Part shown: positions 32,810 through 42,972 of the stretch, piece by piece
How the letters are laid out: every line of letters begins with the position of its first letter
How positions within the stretch are numbered: the stretch's first letter is position 1
Origin: Actinosynnema pretiosum
GTDB taxonomy: Bacteria; Actinomycetota; Actinomycetes; Mycobacteriales; Pseudonocardiaceae
Assembly (NCBI RefSeq): GCF_024171695.1
Contig: NZ_JAMTCF010000011.1
Span: 270,734-334,733, forward strand
Length of the DNA stretch: 64,000 nt
Reading direction: 5' to 3'
The notes under the pieces: generated by a model
What the model was told of the DNA's origin: nothing
What the model saw: only the letters and a program-made list of their open reading frames with translations
Database searches by the model: none
Translations under genes and position numbers: made by a program

Positions 32810-33805
32810 TCAGATCCTCGCCGCGATGATCGGGGCGAGCCGGTCGGCGATCTTCGCCTGGCCCGCGTCGTTGGGGTGGCCGTCGCCGTCCACGTAGTCG
32901 GTCCCGGTGGTCAGCCAGCCGCTCGTGTCGACGAAGAACGCCCGCGCGTCACCGGTCGCCGCCACCGCCGCCCTGGTCTGCGCGGCGTACCGCTTCTTCA
33001 ACGTCTGGAACGCGAAGATCGCCGCGTTCGGGTACTTCGCCCTGATGTCCCGCAGGAACTGGGTGTACGCCGCCTGGAATGCGCTTTCCGACACGCCGTG
33101 GCCGATGTCGTTGGTGCCCAGGTTCACCACGACCGCCGCCGCCTGGTACCGGCCGAAGTCCCAGTTCGCCGACCCCGTGCTGTCGGTGCGGAAGAACTGC
33201 GCCGACTGCCCGACGCACCCCGACCGCGCCACCAGGCAGTAGCCCGCGCGGGCGATCACGGTGCGCGGAAGGCCGAGTTTCTCGCCCACCAGCCAGCCGT
33301 ACGAGGACAGCGCCAGCTTCGAGTCCAGGTAGCCCGCGGTGATCGAGTCGCCGACGAACTCCAGCACCTTGGCCGACGGCGTGAACGCCACCGTCCGCGC
33401 CCCGGTGTCCAGCGCGAGTCCGCCGAACACCGTGTCACCGGACCGGAACGCCACGCGCAGCGTGTGGTTGCCCGCCGCGAGCGGCGTCGGGGTCAGGTCG
33501 ACGGTGCCGCGCACGCCCGCGTGGAACACGTCGGGCCCGCCGTCGACGCTGGTGTAGACGTTGACGGCGGCGCGCAGCTTGAGCTTCACCGTGGTGCCGG
33601 TGAACCCGGTCTGGAGGTAGGCGCCCGCCCAGTGCGGCACGCGCGGGTCGCCGGTGGCGTCCCAGCGGCCGACGTAGGAGATGTTCGGGTCGGACACCGG
33701 GATGTCCACCGCCGCCGAGGCGGTCGGGGCGAGCAGGGTGGTGGCGAGCGCGGTGGTCAGCAGGACCGCCGTCGACCTGGCCGCACCCCATGACGTCGCT
33801 GTCAT
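32810..33805 (-). CDS. Secreted SGNH/GDSL esterase (CE2-like), tandem paralogue
   Basis: 331 residues. Signal peptide ending TASAA. Same architecture as the next gene: beta-sandwich (GAYLQTGFTGTTVKLKLRA) then SGNH blocks EFVGDSITAGY, VVNLGTNDIGHG and DGDGHPNDAGQAKIADRL. The 1-base gap to the next start and the strong similarity indicate a recent tandem duplication transcribed as one unit. Expected activity is removal of acetyl groups from plant polysaccharides. No operator could be recognised in the 211 bases upstream (33806-34016). Confidence 0.85.
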   Translation of the reverse strand: MTATSWGAARSTAVLLTTALATTLLAPTASAAVDIPVSDPNISYVGRWDATGDPRVPHWAGAYLQTGFTGTTVKLKLRAAVNVYTSVDGGPDVFHAGVRGTVDLTPTPLAAGNHTLRVAFRSGDTVFGGLALDTGARTVAFTPSAKVLEFVGDSITAGYLDSKLALSSYGWLVGEKLGLPRTVIARAGYCLVARSGCVGQSAQFFRTDSTGSANWDFGRYQAAAVVVNLGTNDIGHGVSESAFQAAYTQFLRDIRAKYPNAAIFAFQTLKKRYAAQTRAAVAATGDARAFFVDTSGWLTTGTDYVDGDGHPNDAGQAKIADRLAPIIAARI

Positions 33806-34016
33806 GCGCGTGCCTTTCGCGAGAACGCGGTGTGCGGCGGTCCACCGGCATCCGTTGGGACCTCAGACCATGCAAGCCGGAAGCGCCCGCCGTCAACCGC
33901 GCGTCTCGATCGGCGCCCCCGCCAGGGGTCCGAGGGACCCGCCCGGTTACCCCGAGCGCGCGATCAGCTCGCCGTGCGCACCGCCCCGGAACGCGCTGGG
34001 CGGCGCCGGGACCCGG

Positions 34017-34700
34017 TCAGGCCGGGCGCGCCGCCGGACCTGACCGGGAAAACCCTTGCGGCAGCTCGAAGTGCTGGTAGTCGAGCGGCGTCTCCCAGCG
34101 CCCGCCCCAGGTCCAGCCCCGGCTCTCGAACGCGGTCACCACCGCGTCCCCGGCCACGATCAACCCCGGCGCAGGCACCGCGCGGTCCACGTACGGCGCG
34201 CCGCTCGGCGGGTACACCGCGCCGCTGGCCGACACGTACGGGTTCTGCACCGGGTTGAGGTCGATCGCCCGCCCGTACGAGTGGTTCGACCACGCCGTCC
34301 CGCCGGTGATCGGGCGGCAGTTGAACGCCGAGGTGTTGTTCGCCGCCATCGACGCGTCGTCGTCGGCGTCGTGCTTCTCCACCGTCTCCACGCGCTCCAG
34401 CGGGAAGCGCGCCTCGTACAGCTCCCGGAACACCTCGACGACGTCGCCCGCCACCGCCTCGGCGACCACCAGCTCACCCCGGTGCGCGGCCCCGTCGAAG
34501 CCGACGAAGTCCAGTGACACCAGGCGGAGCGCCTCGGGGCCGACCGGGCACCCCGCGCGCCAGCTGGCCCCCAGCCGCTCGGCGGTCACCTCCTCGACCT
34601 GCGCGGTGAACTCGGGAAGTCCGGGTTCGCAGGGCGGAACCGGTGCGGCCAGCGCGGTGGCGGCGGCGAGCGCGGCTGTGAGCGTCGTCAGAATCCCCAT
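34017..34700 (-). CDS. Secreted M15-family metallopeptidase (D-Ala-D-Ala carboxypeptidase-like)
   Basis: 227 residues from ATG 34700; GTG 34706 is an alternative. Hydrophobic signal TTLTAALAAATALAAPVPPC. Zinc-binding motifs SNHSYGRAIDLNPVQNPYV (SxHxxGxAxD) and DYQHFELPQ (HxxE/H-type ligand) with YVDRAVPAPGLIV between them define the M15C/VanY-like group, which trims peptidoglycan stem peptides or cleaves cross-links. It stands alone, with no van-type genes nearby. Confidence 0.88.
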   Translation of the reverse strand: MGILTTLTAALAAATALAAPVPPCEPGLPEFTAQVEEVTAERLGASWRAGCPVGPEALRLVSLDFVGFDGAAHRGELVVAEAVAGDVVEVFRELYEARFPLERVETVEKHDADDDASMAANNTSAFNCRPITGGTAWSNHSYGRAIDLNPVQNPYVSASGAVYPPSGAPYVDRAVPAPGLIVAGDAVVTAFESRGWTWGGRWETPLDYQHFELPQGFSRSGPAARPA

Positions 34701-34807
34701 GATCACCACGATGGCCCCGCACGAGCGGCGGACAGCACCCCGAAGACCGGGAAGCCGAAGCGCCGCAACGGTTTCCCGGCGCTCAGCGGGCGCGTCGGGA
34801 TGCCGAA

Positions 34808-35671
34808 CTAGCCGGACTTCGCCACCAGCTCGTCCGCGACCCACCGCGCCACCCGCTCCGGGTACGGCGCGGACAGCCCGAGCACCACGTGCGAGAACCC
34901 GAGCTCCAGCGCCCGCCCGATCTCCGCGCGGGTGCGCTCCGGGTGCTCGTACGAGGCCTGGAGCACCGTGGACCTGGTGATCGAGCGGGGATCGCGGCCG
35001 ATCTCCGCGCAGTACCGGTCCAGCCGCGCCGACCGGGTCGCGGCGGCCTCCAGGTCGTGCCCCGGCGCGTTCCAGACGTCCGCGTGCTCGGCGGCCACCC
35101 GCAGCGTCGCGGACGCCACCCCGCCGATCAGGATCGGCGGGTGCGGGCGCTGCACGGGCTTGGGGTTGCCGAACGCCCCGGTGAGCCGCACGTGCTCGCC
35201 GCGGAAGTCGAACGGCTCGTCCTCGGTCCACAGCCGCCGGATCACCGCGCACGCCTCGGCGAGCGCGGCCACCGCGTGCTCGGCGTCGTGGTACGGCAGG
35301 CCGTGCGCCTCGTACTCCACCCGCGCCACCGGGTGGCTCGGCCGCGACCCCGCGCCGATGCCCAGGTCCAGCCGCCCGCCGGACACCACGTCGACCGTCG
35401 TGGCCATCTTCGCGAGCAGCGCGGGCGGGCGGAACCGGTTGCTGGTCACCATGACGCCCAGCCGCAGCCGCGAGGTCAGCGCGGCGAGCGCGGACAGCAG
35501 CGTCCAGCCCTCGAGCGCCGGGCCGGTGACCGGGCCGCCGATCGGCATCAGGTGGTCGAACAGCCAGGCGTGCTCGATCGCCGTGATCCCGTCGGCCTCC
35601 CGCCACACCCGCAGCACGTCCGCGTAGTCGACCTGCTGCTGCGGCGTCATGATCCCGAAGCTGGGCCTCAC
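34808..35671 (-). CDS. LLM-class flavin/F420-dependent oxidoreductase
   Basis: 287 residues from GTG 35671, overlapping the hydrolase stop by 4 bases (GTGA). The luciferase-like TIM barrel shows EHAWLFDHLMPIGGP, RLRLGVMVTSNRFRPPALLA, VVSGGRLDLGIGAGSRPSHP and PPILIGGVASATLRVAAEHA, typical of F420-dependent actinobacterial members. The substrate is unknown. Co-transcribed after an alpha/beta hydrolase, both probably controlled by the paired palindromes upstream. Confidence 0.9.
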   Translation of the reverse strand: MRPSFGIMTPQQQVDYADVLRVWREADGITAIEHAWLFDHLMPIGGPVTGPALEGWTLLSALAALTSRLRLGVMVTSNRFRPPALLAKMATTVDVVSGGRLDLGIGAGSRPSHPVARVEYEAHGLPYHDAEHAVAALAEACAVIRRLWTEDEPFDFRGEHVRLTGAFGNPKPVQRPHPPILIGGVASATLRVAAEHADVWNAPGHDLEAAATRSARLDRYCAEIGRDPRSITRSTVLQASYEHPERTRAEIGRALELGFSHVVLGLSAPYPERVARWVADELVAKSG

Positions 35672-36558
35672 CTCCCCTTCACCCAGCCGATCGCGGCGTC
35701 CAGGGCGGAGGACTCGACGGTCCACGCCGCGTCGTCGCCGCCCAGCGCGCCCAGCAGGTAGGCGGTGGTGAGCCGGGCGATCGCGGCGACCCGCTCGGGG
35801 TTCTCGTCCGTGGTCGCGGCGGCCCCTCGGCCCTGGATGCCGCCGAGCGTGTGCTCACCGCCGACCAGGGTGAGCAGGTGCGTCGCGCCGGGGGCGTGGT
35901 GGAAGGCGTCGGTGAACCAGTCCGGGCCCCTGGTGGCGGTGAGCGCGGACTGGTCGGCGTCCCCGGCCACGACCAGCGCGGGCGTGGTCAGCTCGGCGAA
36001 GCTCGGGCTCATGAACGGGAAGTGCTCGGCCGCGAACGGGCTCAGGTCCGCCCCGCCCAGCCCGGTGGCGGCGAGCAGGACGCCCGCGCGGACGCGGTGG
36101 TCGGACAGGTCCTCGCCGGGGACGCCCGAGGCGTCCAGGACGCGCGCGCCGAGCAGCACCCCGGCGGTCTGCGCGCCGTAGGAGTGGCCCGCGACGGCGA
36201 TCCGGGCGCGGTCGATCCGGCCGGTGAGGCCGGGGACGGCGGCCTCGACCTCGTCGAGCGCGTCGAGCACGCGGGTGAGGTCGGCGACGCGGTGCCGCCA
36301 GATCAGCGGGGTGCGGGGGTCCTCGGGCGGCAGGGCGAGGGTGCGCGAGTCCAGGTGGGTGGGCTGCACGACGGCGAAGCCGTGCGCGGTCCAGTGGTCG
36401 ACCAGCGGGTCGTAGGAGTCCAGGGACTCGCCGAAGCCGTGCGAGAGCAGGATCAGCGGCAGGCCGGTCCCGGTGGCGGGGGCGGTGACGCGCACGTGCA
36501 GGTCGGCGCCCCGGTCGGGGGCGGGGATCACGACGGGCTTGGCGGAGAGCGTGGTCAC
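35668..36558 (-). CDS. Alpha/beta hydrolase, dienelactone/PAF-acetylhydrolase-like
   Basis: 296 residues from GTG 36558 (GGAG upstream). LPLILLSHGFGESLDSYDPL forms the oxyanion strand region, nucleophile elbow is AVAGHSYGAQTAG (GHSYG), acid in VVAGDADQS, and the catalytic His probably in LLTLVGGEHTLGG. Similar to chlorophyllase/PAF-AH-type esterases. No convincing signal peptide from this start. First gene of an operon with the LLM oxidoreductase. Confidence 0.88.
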   Translation of the reverse strand: MTTLSAKPVVIPAPDRGADLHVRVTAPATGTGLPLILLSHGFGESLDSYDPLVDHWTAHGFAVVQPTHLDSRTLALPPEDPRTPLIWRHRVADLTRVLDALDEVEAAVPGLTGRIDRARIAVAGHSYGAQTAGVLLGARVLDASGVPGEDLSDHRVRAGVLLAATGLGGADLSPFAAEHFPFMSPSFAELTTPALVVAGDADQSALTATRGPDWFTDAFHHAPGATHLLTLVGGEHTLGGIQGRGAAATTDENPERVAAIARLTTAYLLGALGGDDAAWTVESSALDAAIGWVKGR

Positions 36559-36610
36559 GGGCGTGCTCCAAGAGGGGGAGTGGTCCGAACCCGCACGGCG
36601 CGGGTTAAGC

Positions 36611-36647
36611 GGAACCTTGTTCCACAAAAGATACGGAACATGGTTCC
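36611..36647 (-). promoter_or_regulatory. Paired palindromic operators upstream of the hydrolase operon
   Basis: Two copies of GGAAC-N3-GTTCC (36611-36623 and 36635-36647), centres 24 bases apart and embedded in a larger inverted repeat (GCGGAACC ... GGTTCCGC). They lie 53-89 bases upstream of the hydrolase start, around an AAGATAC that could be a -10 box. This looks like a TetR-type double operator; no regulator gene is adjacent. Confidence 0.65.
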
Positions 36648-36844
36648 GCTTGGCAAACCCCCTACTCAAGCGACCTCAGGGGGTGTCACCACGCCCTCGG
36701 CGGCCAGTCGCGCGCCCCGCCCGTCGGGCCGTGGTCGACCTCGGTGGGGAACCGGGGGCGGTCCTGCCCGACGAGGCTGGTGAACAGCGTTGCCAAAAGT
36801 GGCGCCCAACGCCCTGAACAGCCACAACGTCCCGCGATTACCTT

Positions 36845-36865
36845 TGTCACCCCGAGCCGGTGACA
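36845..36865 (+). promoter_or_regulatory. Inverted repeat upstream of the ABC/two-component operon
   Basis: TGTCACC-N7-GGTGACA, a perfect 7+7 inverted repeat 46 bases before the ABC ATPase start. The spacing fits a NarL-type dimer site and could mediate autoregulation by the response regulator at the end of this operon. The remainder of the 352-base gap 36559-36910 holds the paired GGAAC palindromes and no gene. Confidence 0.5.
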
Positions 36866-36910
36866 CAAGATCACTACCGCCCGACGACCCGTCCCGGCAG
36901 CCTTCCCGGC

Positions 36911-37822
36911 ATGGGAACGGAACAGGCGGTCCTCACCGCCGAGGGACTGCGGCACCGCTACGGGGACCTGGTCGCGCTCGACGGCGTCGACCTGCGCGTC
37001 GACCCCGGCGAGTGCGTCGTGCTGCTCGGCCCGAACGGCGCGGGCAAGTCCACGCTCGTCTCGCTCGTCATCGGACTGCGCGCCCCCCAGCACGGCGCCG
37101 TGCGCGTCCTCGGCGGCGACCCCCGCCGCACCGCCACCCGCAGGCGGCTCGGCGTCGCCCAGCAGGCGCTCGGCTTCCCCACCACCCTCACCGTCGCCGA
37201 GCTGGTCACCGGTGCGGCCGTCCGGGGCGGCCTGCGCTCCTCGGCCGCCAAGCCGATCATGGCCGAGCTGGGGCTCACCGACCTCGGCCGCAAGCGCGTC
37301 GCCGCGCTCTCCGGCGGTCAGAAGCAGCGCGTCCAGCTCGCCATGGCGCTGGTCACCGACCCCGCGCTGCTCGTGCTCGACGAGCCCACCACCGGCCTGG
37401 ACACCCAGGCCCGCAGGGACTTCTGGCGCCTGGTGGAGCAGCGCCGCGCACGCGGCGTCGGCGTGCTGGTCACCACGCACGTGATCGAGGAGGCCGCCGC
37501 CGTCGCCAACCGGGTCGTCGTGCTCGACCGGGGGACCGTCCTGGTCGACGCCACCCCGACCGAGCTGGTGTCCCGGCTGCCCGACCGCACCATCACCGCC
37601 ACCACCACCCTGGACGTGACCGCGCTGCGCGCGCTGCCCGGCGTGCTCTCCGCCACCCGCGAGCACGACGTGGCCACCGTCCAGACCCGCGCGCCCGAGA
37701 CCGTGCTGCGCGCCCTGCTCGACCTCGACCCCGCGCTCGCCAGGCTGCGGGTGCGGGACGCCGGACTGGAAGAGGCCGTGCTCGCGCTGACGGCGGCCCG
37801 TGACGAGGAGGAGGCGGCGTGA
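36911..37822 (+). CDS. ABC transporter ATP-binding protein (exporter)
   Basis: 303 residues from ATG 36911. Walker A LLGPNGAGKSTLVS, Q-loop VAQQAL, signature LSGGQKQRVQLAMAL, Walker B LLVLDEPTTGLD, H-loop VTTHVIEEA. The C-terminal part resembles the regulatory extension of DrrA-like drug exporters. First gene of a four-gene operon joined by 4-base overlaps: ATPase, permease, sensor kinase, response regulator. Such units usually respond to and export membrane-active compounds. Confidence 0.95.
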   Translation: MGTEQAVLTAEGLRHRYGDLVALDGVDLRVDPGECVVLLGPNGAGKSTLVSLVIGLRAPQHGAVRVLGGDPRRTATRRRLGVAQQALGFPTTLTVAELVTGAAVRGGLRSSAAKPIMAELGLTDLGRKRVAALSGGQKQRVQLAMALVTDPALLVLDEPTTGLDTQARRDFWRLVEQRRARGVGVLVTTHVIEEAAAVANRVVVLDRGTVLVDATPTELVSRLPDRTITATTTLDVTALRALPGVLSATREHDVATVQTRAPETVLRALLDLDPALARLRVRDAGLEEAVLALTAARDEEEAA

Positions 37823-38561
37823 ACTCGTTGCGGCTCAGGGTTTTCGGCGTCGAACTGCGGGACGAGCTGCGCGGCGTCGTGCGCGAGCCCACCGCGCTGT
37901 TCTTCGGCGTCGTCATGCCGGTCGGGATCTTCGTGCTCTTCAACCTCCTCTACGGCGGGCAGGTCAACCAGGGGCTCTCGGCGGGCACCGCCATGGTCGC
38001 CACCTTCGGCGCGTACGGCGTGATCACCGTCGCCTCGCTGCAACCCGGCGTCGGTGTGGCCCAGGACCGCGACCTGGGGTGGTTGCGGGTCAAGCGGGTC
38101 TCCGCCGTGCCGGTGCCGATCACCCTGGCCGCCAAGGCCTTCGCGGGCCTGCTGCACGGCGCCGCGGTGCTCGTGCTGCTGGGGACCGCCGCCGCGCTCC
38201 TGGGCACCCTGCACGCCTCGCCGCTCGCCCTGCTGCGCCTGGCCGCCGTGCTGCTGCTCGGCACGATCCCGTTCACGCTGCTCAGCGTCTCGGTCGGCTT
38301 CCAGCTGCGCACCAACGCCGCCATGGCCGTGCTCAACGCCGCCCTGTTCCCGCTGGCCGTGCTGTCCGGCCTGTGGATGCCGATCGAGCTGCTCCCCAAC
38401 GCCGTCGGGCAGCTCGCCCGCTTCCTGCCCACCTACCACCTCGCGCAGCTCGGCCTCGCCCAGCTCGGCGCCGGGAACTCGGGAGTCCACCTGCTCGCGC
38501 TCCTGGTCACCGGGGCCGTCGCCGCGGGCGTCGCGGCCCTGTCGTACCGTCACGCCCGGAC

Positions 38562-38565
<4 letters not shown>
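37819..38565 (+). CDS. ABC-2 type transporter permease
   Basis: 248 residues; GTG 37819 overlaps the ATPase stop. Six predicted membrane segments, e.g. LFFGVVMPVGIFVLFNLLYG, MVATFGAYGVITVASLQ, LHGAAVLVLLGTAAALLGTL, LLLGTIPFTLLSVSVGF, and MPIELLPNAVGQLARFLPTY near the end (typical of ABC-2 permeases). It forms the membrane part of the exporter with the preceding ATPase. Confidence 0.93.
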
Positions 38566-39676
<1,111 letters not shown>

Positions 39677-39680
<4 letters not shown>

Positions 39681-40279
39681 TCCGGGTGGTGCTGGCCGAG
39701 GACCAGGGCATGGTGCTGGGCGCGTTCGCGGCCCTGCTCGACCTCCAGCCGGACGTGACCGTCGTGGCCACCGCGACCACCGGCGACGACGCGCTCGCGG
39801 CCGTCCGCGCGCACCGGCCGGACGTGCTGGTCACCGACATCGAGATGCCCGGCCGCACCGGGCTGGACGTGGCCGTGGCGCTGCGGGAGGCGGGCGACCC
39901 GACGCGGGTGCTGATCGTGACCACGTTCGCCCGCAGCGGTTACCTGCGGCGCGCGGTCGACGCCGGGGTGCTGGGGTACGTGCTCAAGGACTCGCCGATC
40001 GGCGAGCTGGCGACCGCGCTGCGCCGGGTGCACGCGGGGGAGCGGGTCGTCGCGCCGGAGCTGGCCGTGGCCGCCTGGGACGCGGCCGACCCGCTCACCG
40101 AGCGGGAGCGCGAGCTGCTGCGCGAGGTCGCGACGGGCGCGGGCAACGCGGAGATCGCCGCGCGGCTGAACCTGGCCGAGGGCACGGTCCGCAACTACCT
40201 GTCCACGGCGATGGCGAAGCTCGCCGCCCGCAACCGGACCGAGGCGGCGAGGACCGCTCGGGACCGGGGGTGGTTGTAG
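39677..40279 (+). CDS. NarL/DesR-type response regulator
   Basis: 200 residues; GTG 39677 overlaps the kinase stop as GTGA. Receiver domain VIRVVLAEDQGMVLGAF with phospho-Asp in VLVTDIEMPGRTGLD and Lys in GYVLKDSPIG. LuxR-type HTH: LTEREREL to GNAEIAARLNLAEGTVRNYL. Likely activates its own operon through the inverted repeat at 36845-36865 (inference). Confidence 0.95.
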
Positions 40280-40280
40280 C

Positions 40281-40307
40281 GGCGTCCCGCCGGGGTGGCG
40301 GGACGCC
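40281..40307. terminator. Bidirectional terminator
   Basis: Perfect 11-base stem GGCGTCCCGCC (40281-40291) with its complement at 40297-40307 and a 5-base loop. It lies between the response regulator and the convergent protease gene. Confidence 0.75.
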
Positions 40308-40315
40308 GCCCGCCG

Positions 40316-41251
40316 TCAGGAGCGCTGGGCCCGCTCGTGCAGCTTCGCGGTGATACCCCTGCTGAACCGCGGCCCCACCAGGTGCCGGGTGCACGTGGAC
40401 GTGCCCCACTCGCACCAGTTGCCCGCGTCGTCCAGGTAGGTGCTCTGGGTGTTCACCCCCACCACCGCCCCGCGCGCCACGCGCGGCCCGCCGCTGGAGC
40501 CGCCGCCCATGTCGCACGGCACGCCCCACAGGTTCTCCGGCCCCAGCTCCGGGTGGCCGGGGTCGGGGCGCGGGGTGCCCCAGCAGCGGGCCATCCGCAT
40601 CCCGGTGAACTCCGGCCTGCCCTGGTGTCCTGGCCGGTTCGCGGCGCGCGGGTAGCCGTACTCGGTCGCGGGCAGCCCGCCCGGCCTGCCGTACGCGATC
40701 GGCAGCGCCGCGTCGGAGGGGCGGTCCAGCACCAGGAAGGCCTGGTCGTGCTCGGAGCGCTGGTCGTCGGCCACCCAGGTCGAGCTGACCACGACCCGCT
40801 CGACCACGAACGACCCGTGCGGTCGCCCGCCGTCCGCGAATCCGGGCACGAACAGCATCTTCTCGTGCCACACCGGGTCCTCGCCGATCAGGTTCAGGGT
40901 GTGCGCGCAGTGCCCGCCGGTCACCGCCGTGCGCCGGTTCGCGCTCCGCACCAGGGTCGCGGTGCAGCTCTCGTCCTCGCCCCGGTTGACGAAGAACAGC
41001 CTGCCCACCACCCGGTTGACCCACTCCGCGTCGGCGGGCGCCCCGTCCGGGCCGTCCTCGGCGGGCGCGCCCGGCGTCACCTCGCCGGACGGCATGGCCG
41101 CGATCCGCTCCGGGGTCCAGTGCGCCAGCACGCTGGTGGTGTCGAGGTCGTGCACGACGACCGAGATCCGGGCCGCCTCGGGGGACCCGGCCGCGCTCGC
41201 GGTCGCGGGGACCACGAGCGCGAGCGCGGCGATGGCTGTCAGCGTTCGCAT
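40316..41251 (-). CDS. Secreted trypsin-like serine protease
   Basis: 311 residues from ATG 41251. Signal peptide ends ATASA. Chymotrypsin-fold triad: His in AVTGGHCAHTLNL, Asp in EHDQAFLVLDRPSD, Ser in MGGGSSGGPRVARGAVVGVN. Several cysteine pairs support an exported protein. It resembles actinobacterial trypsin-like peptidases with short pro-regions. Substrate unknown; no operon partner. Confidence 0.88.
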   Translation of the reverse strand: MRTLTAIAALALVVPATASAAGSPEAARISVVVHDLDTTSVLAHWTPERIAAMPSGEVTPGAPAEDGPDGAPADAEWVNRVVGRLFFVNRGEDESCTATLVRSANRRTAVTGGHCAHTLNLIGEDPVWHEKMLFVPGFADGGRPHGSFVVERVVVSSTWVADDQRSEHDQAFLVLDRPSDAALPIAYGRPGGLPATEYGYPRAANRPGHQGRPEFTGMRMARCWGTPRPDPGHPELGPENLWGVPCDMGGGSSGGPRVARGAVVGVNTQSTYLDDAGNWCEWGTSTCTRHLVGPRFSRGITAKLHERAQRS

Positions 41252-41330
41252 GGGACCCGAGCGTGGCAGCGGGTTGTGCGGAACCTGTTGGCGCGCGGTG
41301 CTGATCCCGTGCCGATCCCGCGCGCGAGGG

Positions 41331-41711
41331 CTACAGCGGGTCGAGCCTGCGCTTGAGGAGGCAGAACTCGTTGCCCTCCGGGTCGGCCAGCACGTGCCAC
41401 GACTCGTCACCGGTCTGCCCGATGTCCGCCGGGCGCGCGCCGAGGGCGAGCAACCGCTCCAGCTCGTCCTCCTGGTCGCGGTCGGTGGCGTTGACGTCGA
41501 TGTGCAGCCGGGGCTTTCCGGGCTCCGGCTCGGCCCTGCGGCTGAGGAACAGCGTGGGCTGCGCGCCGCCGAACCCCTCGCGCGGCCCGATCTCCACGCT
41601 GCCGTCGACCTCGCGGTCCAGCACCACGAAGTCCAGCACCTCGCACCAGAACCGGGCCAGCAGCTCCGGGTCGCGGCAGCCGAGCACGAGTTCGCTGATG
41701 CGGCACGCCAT
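41331..41711 (-). CDS. VOC-superfamily (glyoxalase-like) protein
   Basis: 126 residues from ATG 41711 (AGGAGG upstream within 20 bases). Beta-alpha-beta-beta-beta signature: LVLGCRDPELLARFWCEVLD at the start and RLHIDVNATDRDQEDELERL, then VLADPEGNEFCLLKRR at the end. These small dimeric proteins bind metals or drugs (glyoxalase, bleomycin resistance, dioxygenase-like); the specific reaction cannot be stated. Divergent from a rhamnogalacturonan acetylesterase gene over 352 bases (41712-42063) in which I see only scattered GC-rich inverted repeats. Confidence 0.85.
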   Translation of the reverse strand: MACRISELVLGCRDPELLARFWCEVLDFVVLDREVDGSVEIGPREGFGGAQPTLFLSRRAEPEPGKPRLHIDVNATDRDQEDELERLLALGARPADIGQTGDESWHVLADPEGNEFCLLKRRLDPL

Positions 41712-42063
41712 GAGGACCTCCAGGAGGGCGACTCGGGGGAACGGCGTCCGGACCGTACCCGCCGCCGCGCCCGCCCGCCTCCCGGTTTCCGCCGCCGATG
41801 CCCCGATCGCCCCACCGCGTGCACCCGCCGCGCGTCTCAAAATCCCGCGACGCGGGGAAATGCGGGACAAAACCGGCACCCGCCCTTGCCCGCGCCCCCG
41901 AAGTCCTCGCATACTGCGAACACCCAAGATCAGCGCCAGTCGAATCCACTTCGCACCGCGTCGACGCGCCGCCCGTCGACCCCCGCCGCCGTCAGACCGG
42001 CGCGCGCTGATCACCCCGCAGCTCCCGTGGGCGCGTCCGCGCGCCCGGAGGGGAAGACCGCGC

Positions 42064-42921
42064 ATGGCACCGAAAACCCCGCTCTGGCACCGGACCACCC
42101 CGCGCCGCCGCGCGCCCGCCGTCGTCCTCGGCGTCGTCGCGGCCCTGTCGGCGGGCGCGCTGACCGGCCCGGCGGCCTCGGCGGCGGCGCCCGTCACGAT
42201 CTACGTGGCGGGCGACTCCACCGCCTCCACCTACACCACCTCCCAGTCGCCGAGGGCGGGCTGGGGGCAGGCGCTGCCGGTGTTCCTGAACCCCGGCGCG
42301 GTCGCGGCCAACATCGCGAGGTCCGGAGCCAGCTCCAAGAGCTTCATCGACCTCGGCAGGCTCGACCACATCCTGGCCCGGATCAAGCCCGGCGACTACC
42401 TGCTGATCTCCTTCGGGCACAACGACTCCAAGGTCGAGGACCCCACCCGCTACACCGAGCCGTCCACGACGTACAAGTCGTACCTGTCGCAGTACGTCGA
42501 CAAGAGCCGCGCCAAGGGCGCGAAGCCGGTCCTGATCACCCCGGTGGAGCGCCGCCGCTTCACCAGCTCCGGGGCCGCCGCCCCGTCGCACGGCGCGTAC
42601 CCGGCGGCGATGCGCGAACTGGCCGCCGCCAAGCGGGTTCCGCTGGTGGACCTGACCGCGTCCAGCATGGCGCTGTGGAACCGCGCGGGCGTGGAGGGCA
42701 CCAAGAAGCACTTCCTGCACCTGGCCGCCGGGCAGTCCCCGAACTACCCGAGCGGGATCGAGGACAACACGCACTTCCAGGGCGCGGGCGCGATCGAGGT
42801 CGCCCGGCTGGTCGCGACCGCGCTGAGCGGCCAGGGGATCGTGCCGTCCGGGAACTTCCGGCAGCTCACCGCGACCGTCCCGCCGAGCGCGATCACCTGG
42901 CCCACCACGCCGCCCTACTGA
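42064..42921 (+). CDS. Secreted rhamnogalacturonan acetylesterase-like SGNH hydrolase (CE12)
   Basis: 285 residues from ATG 42064 with GAGGGGAAG upstream. Signal peptide ends AASAA. SGNH motifs VTIYVAGDSTASTY (Ser), NIARSGASSKSFI (Gly), LISFGHNDSK (Asn) and EDNTHFQGAGAIEVARLV (Asp/His) match the rhamnogalacturonan acetylesterase group. It deacetylates the pectin backbone. The next gene, a pectinesterase, follows in the same direction after 51 bases, so both are likely co-expressed. Confidence 0.9.
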   Translation: MAPKTPLWHRTTPRRRAPAVVLGVVAALSAGALTGPAASAAAPVTIYVAGDSTASTYTTSQSPRAGWGQALPVFLNPGAVAANIARSGASSKSFIDLGRLDHILARIKPGDYLLISFGHNDSKVEDPTRYTEPSTTYKSYLSQYVDKSRAKGAKPVLITPVERRRFTSSGAAAPSHGAYPAAMRELAAAKRVPLVDLTASSMALWNRAGVEGTKKHFLHLAAGQSPNYPSGIEDNTHFQGAGAIEVARLVATALSGQGIVPSGNFRQLTATVPPSAITWPTTPPY

Positions 42922-42972
42922 GCCCGGAACCGCCGCCGTCGACCACACCGCGACTCGACGAGGAGTTGACGC

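Noticed and set aside
41712..42063. Possible small gene or operator in the VOC/CE12 gap
   Set aside because: Only scattered GC-rich inverted repeats and no frame with a ribosome-binding site.
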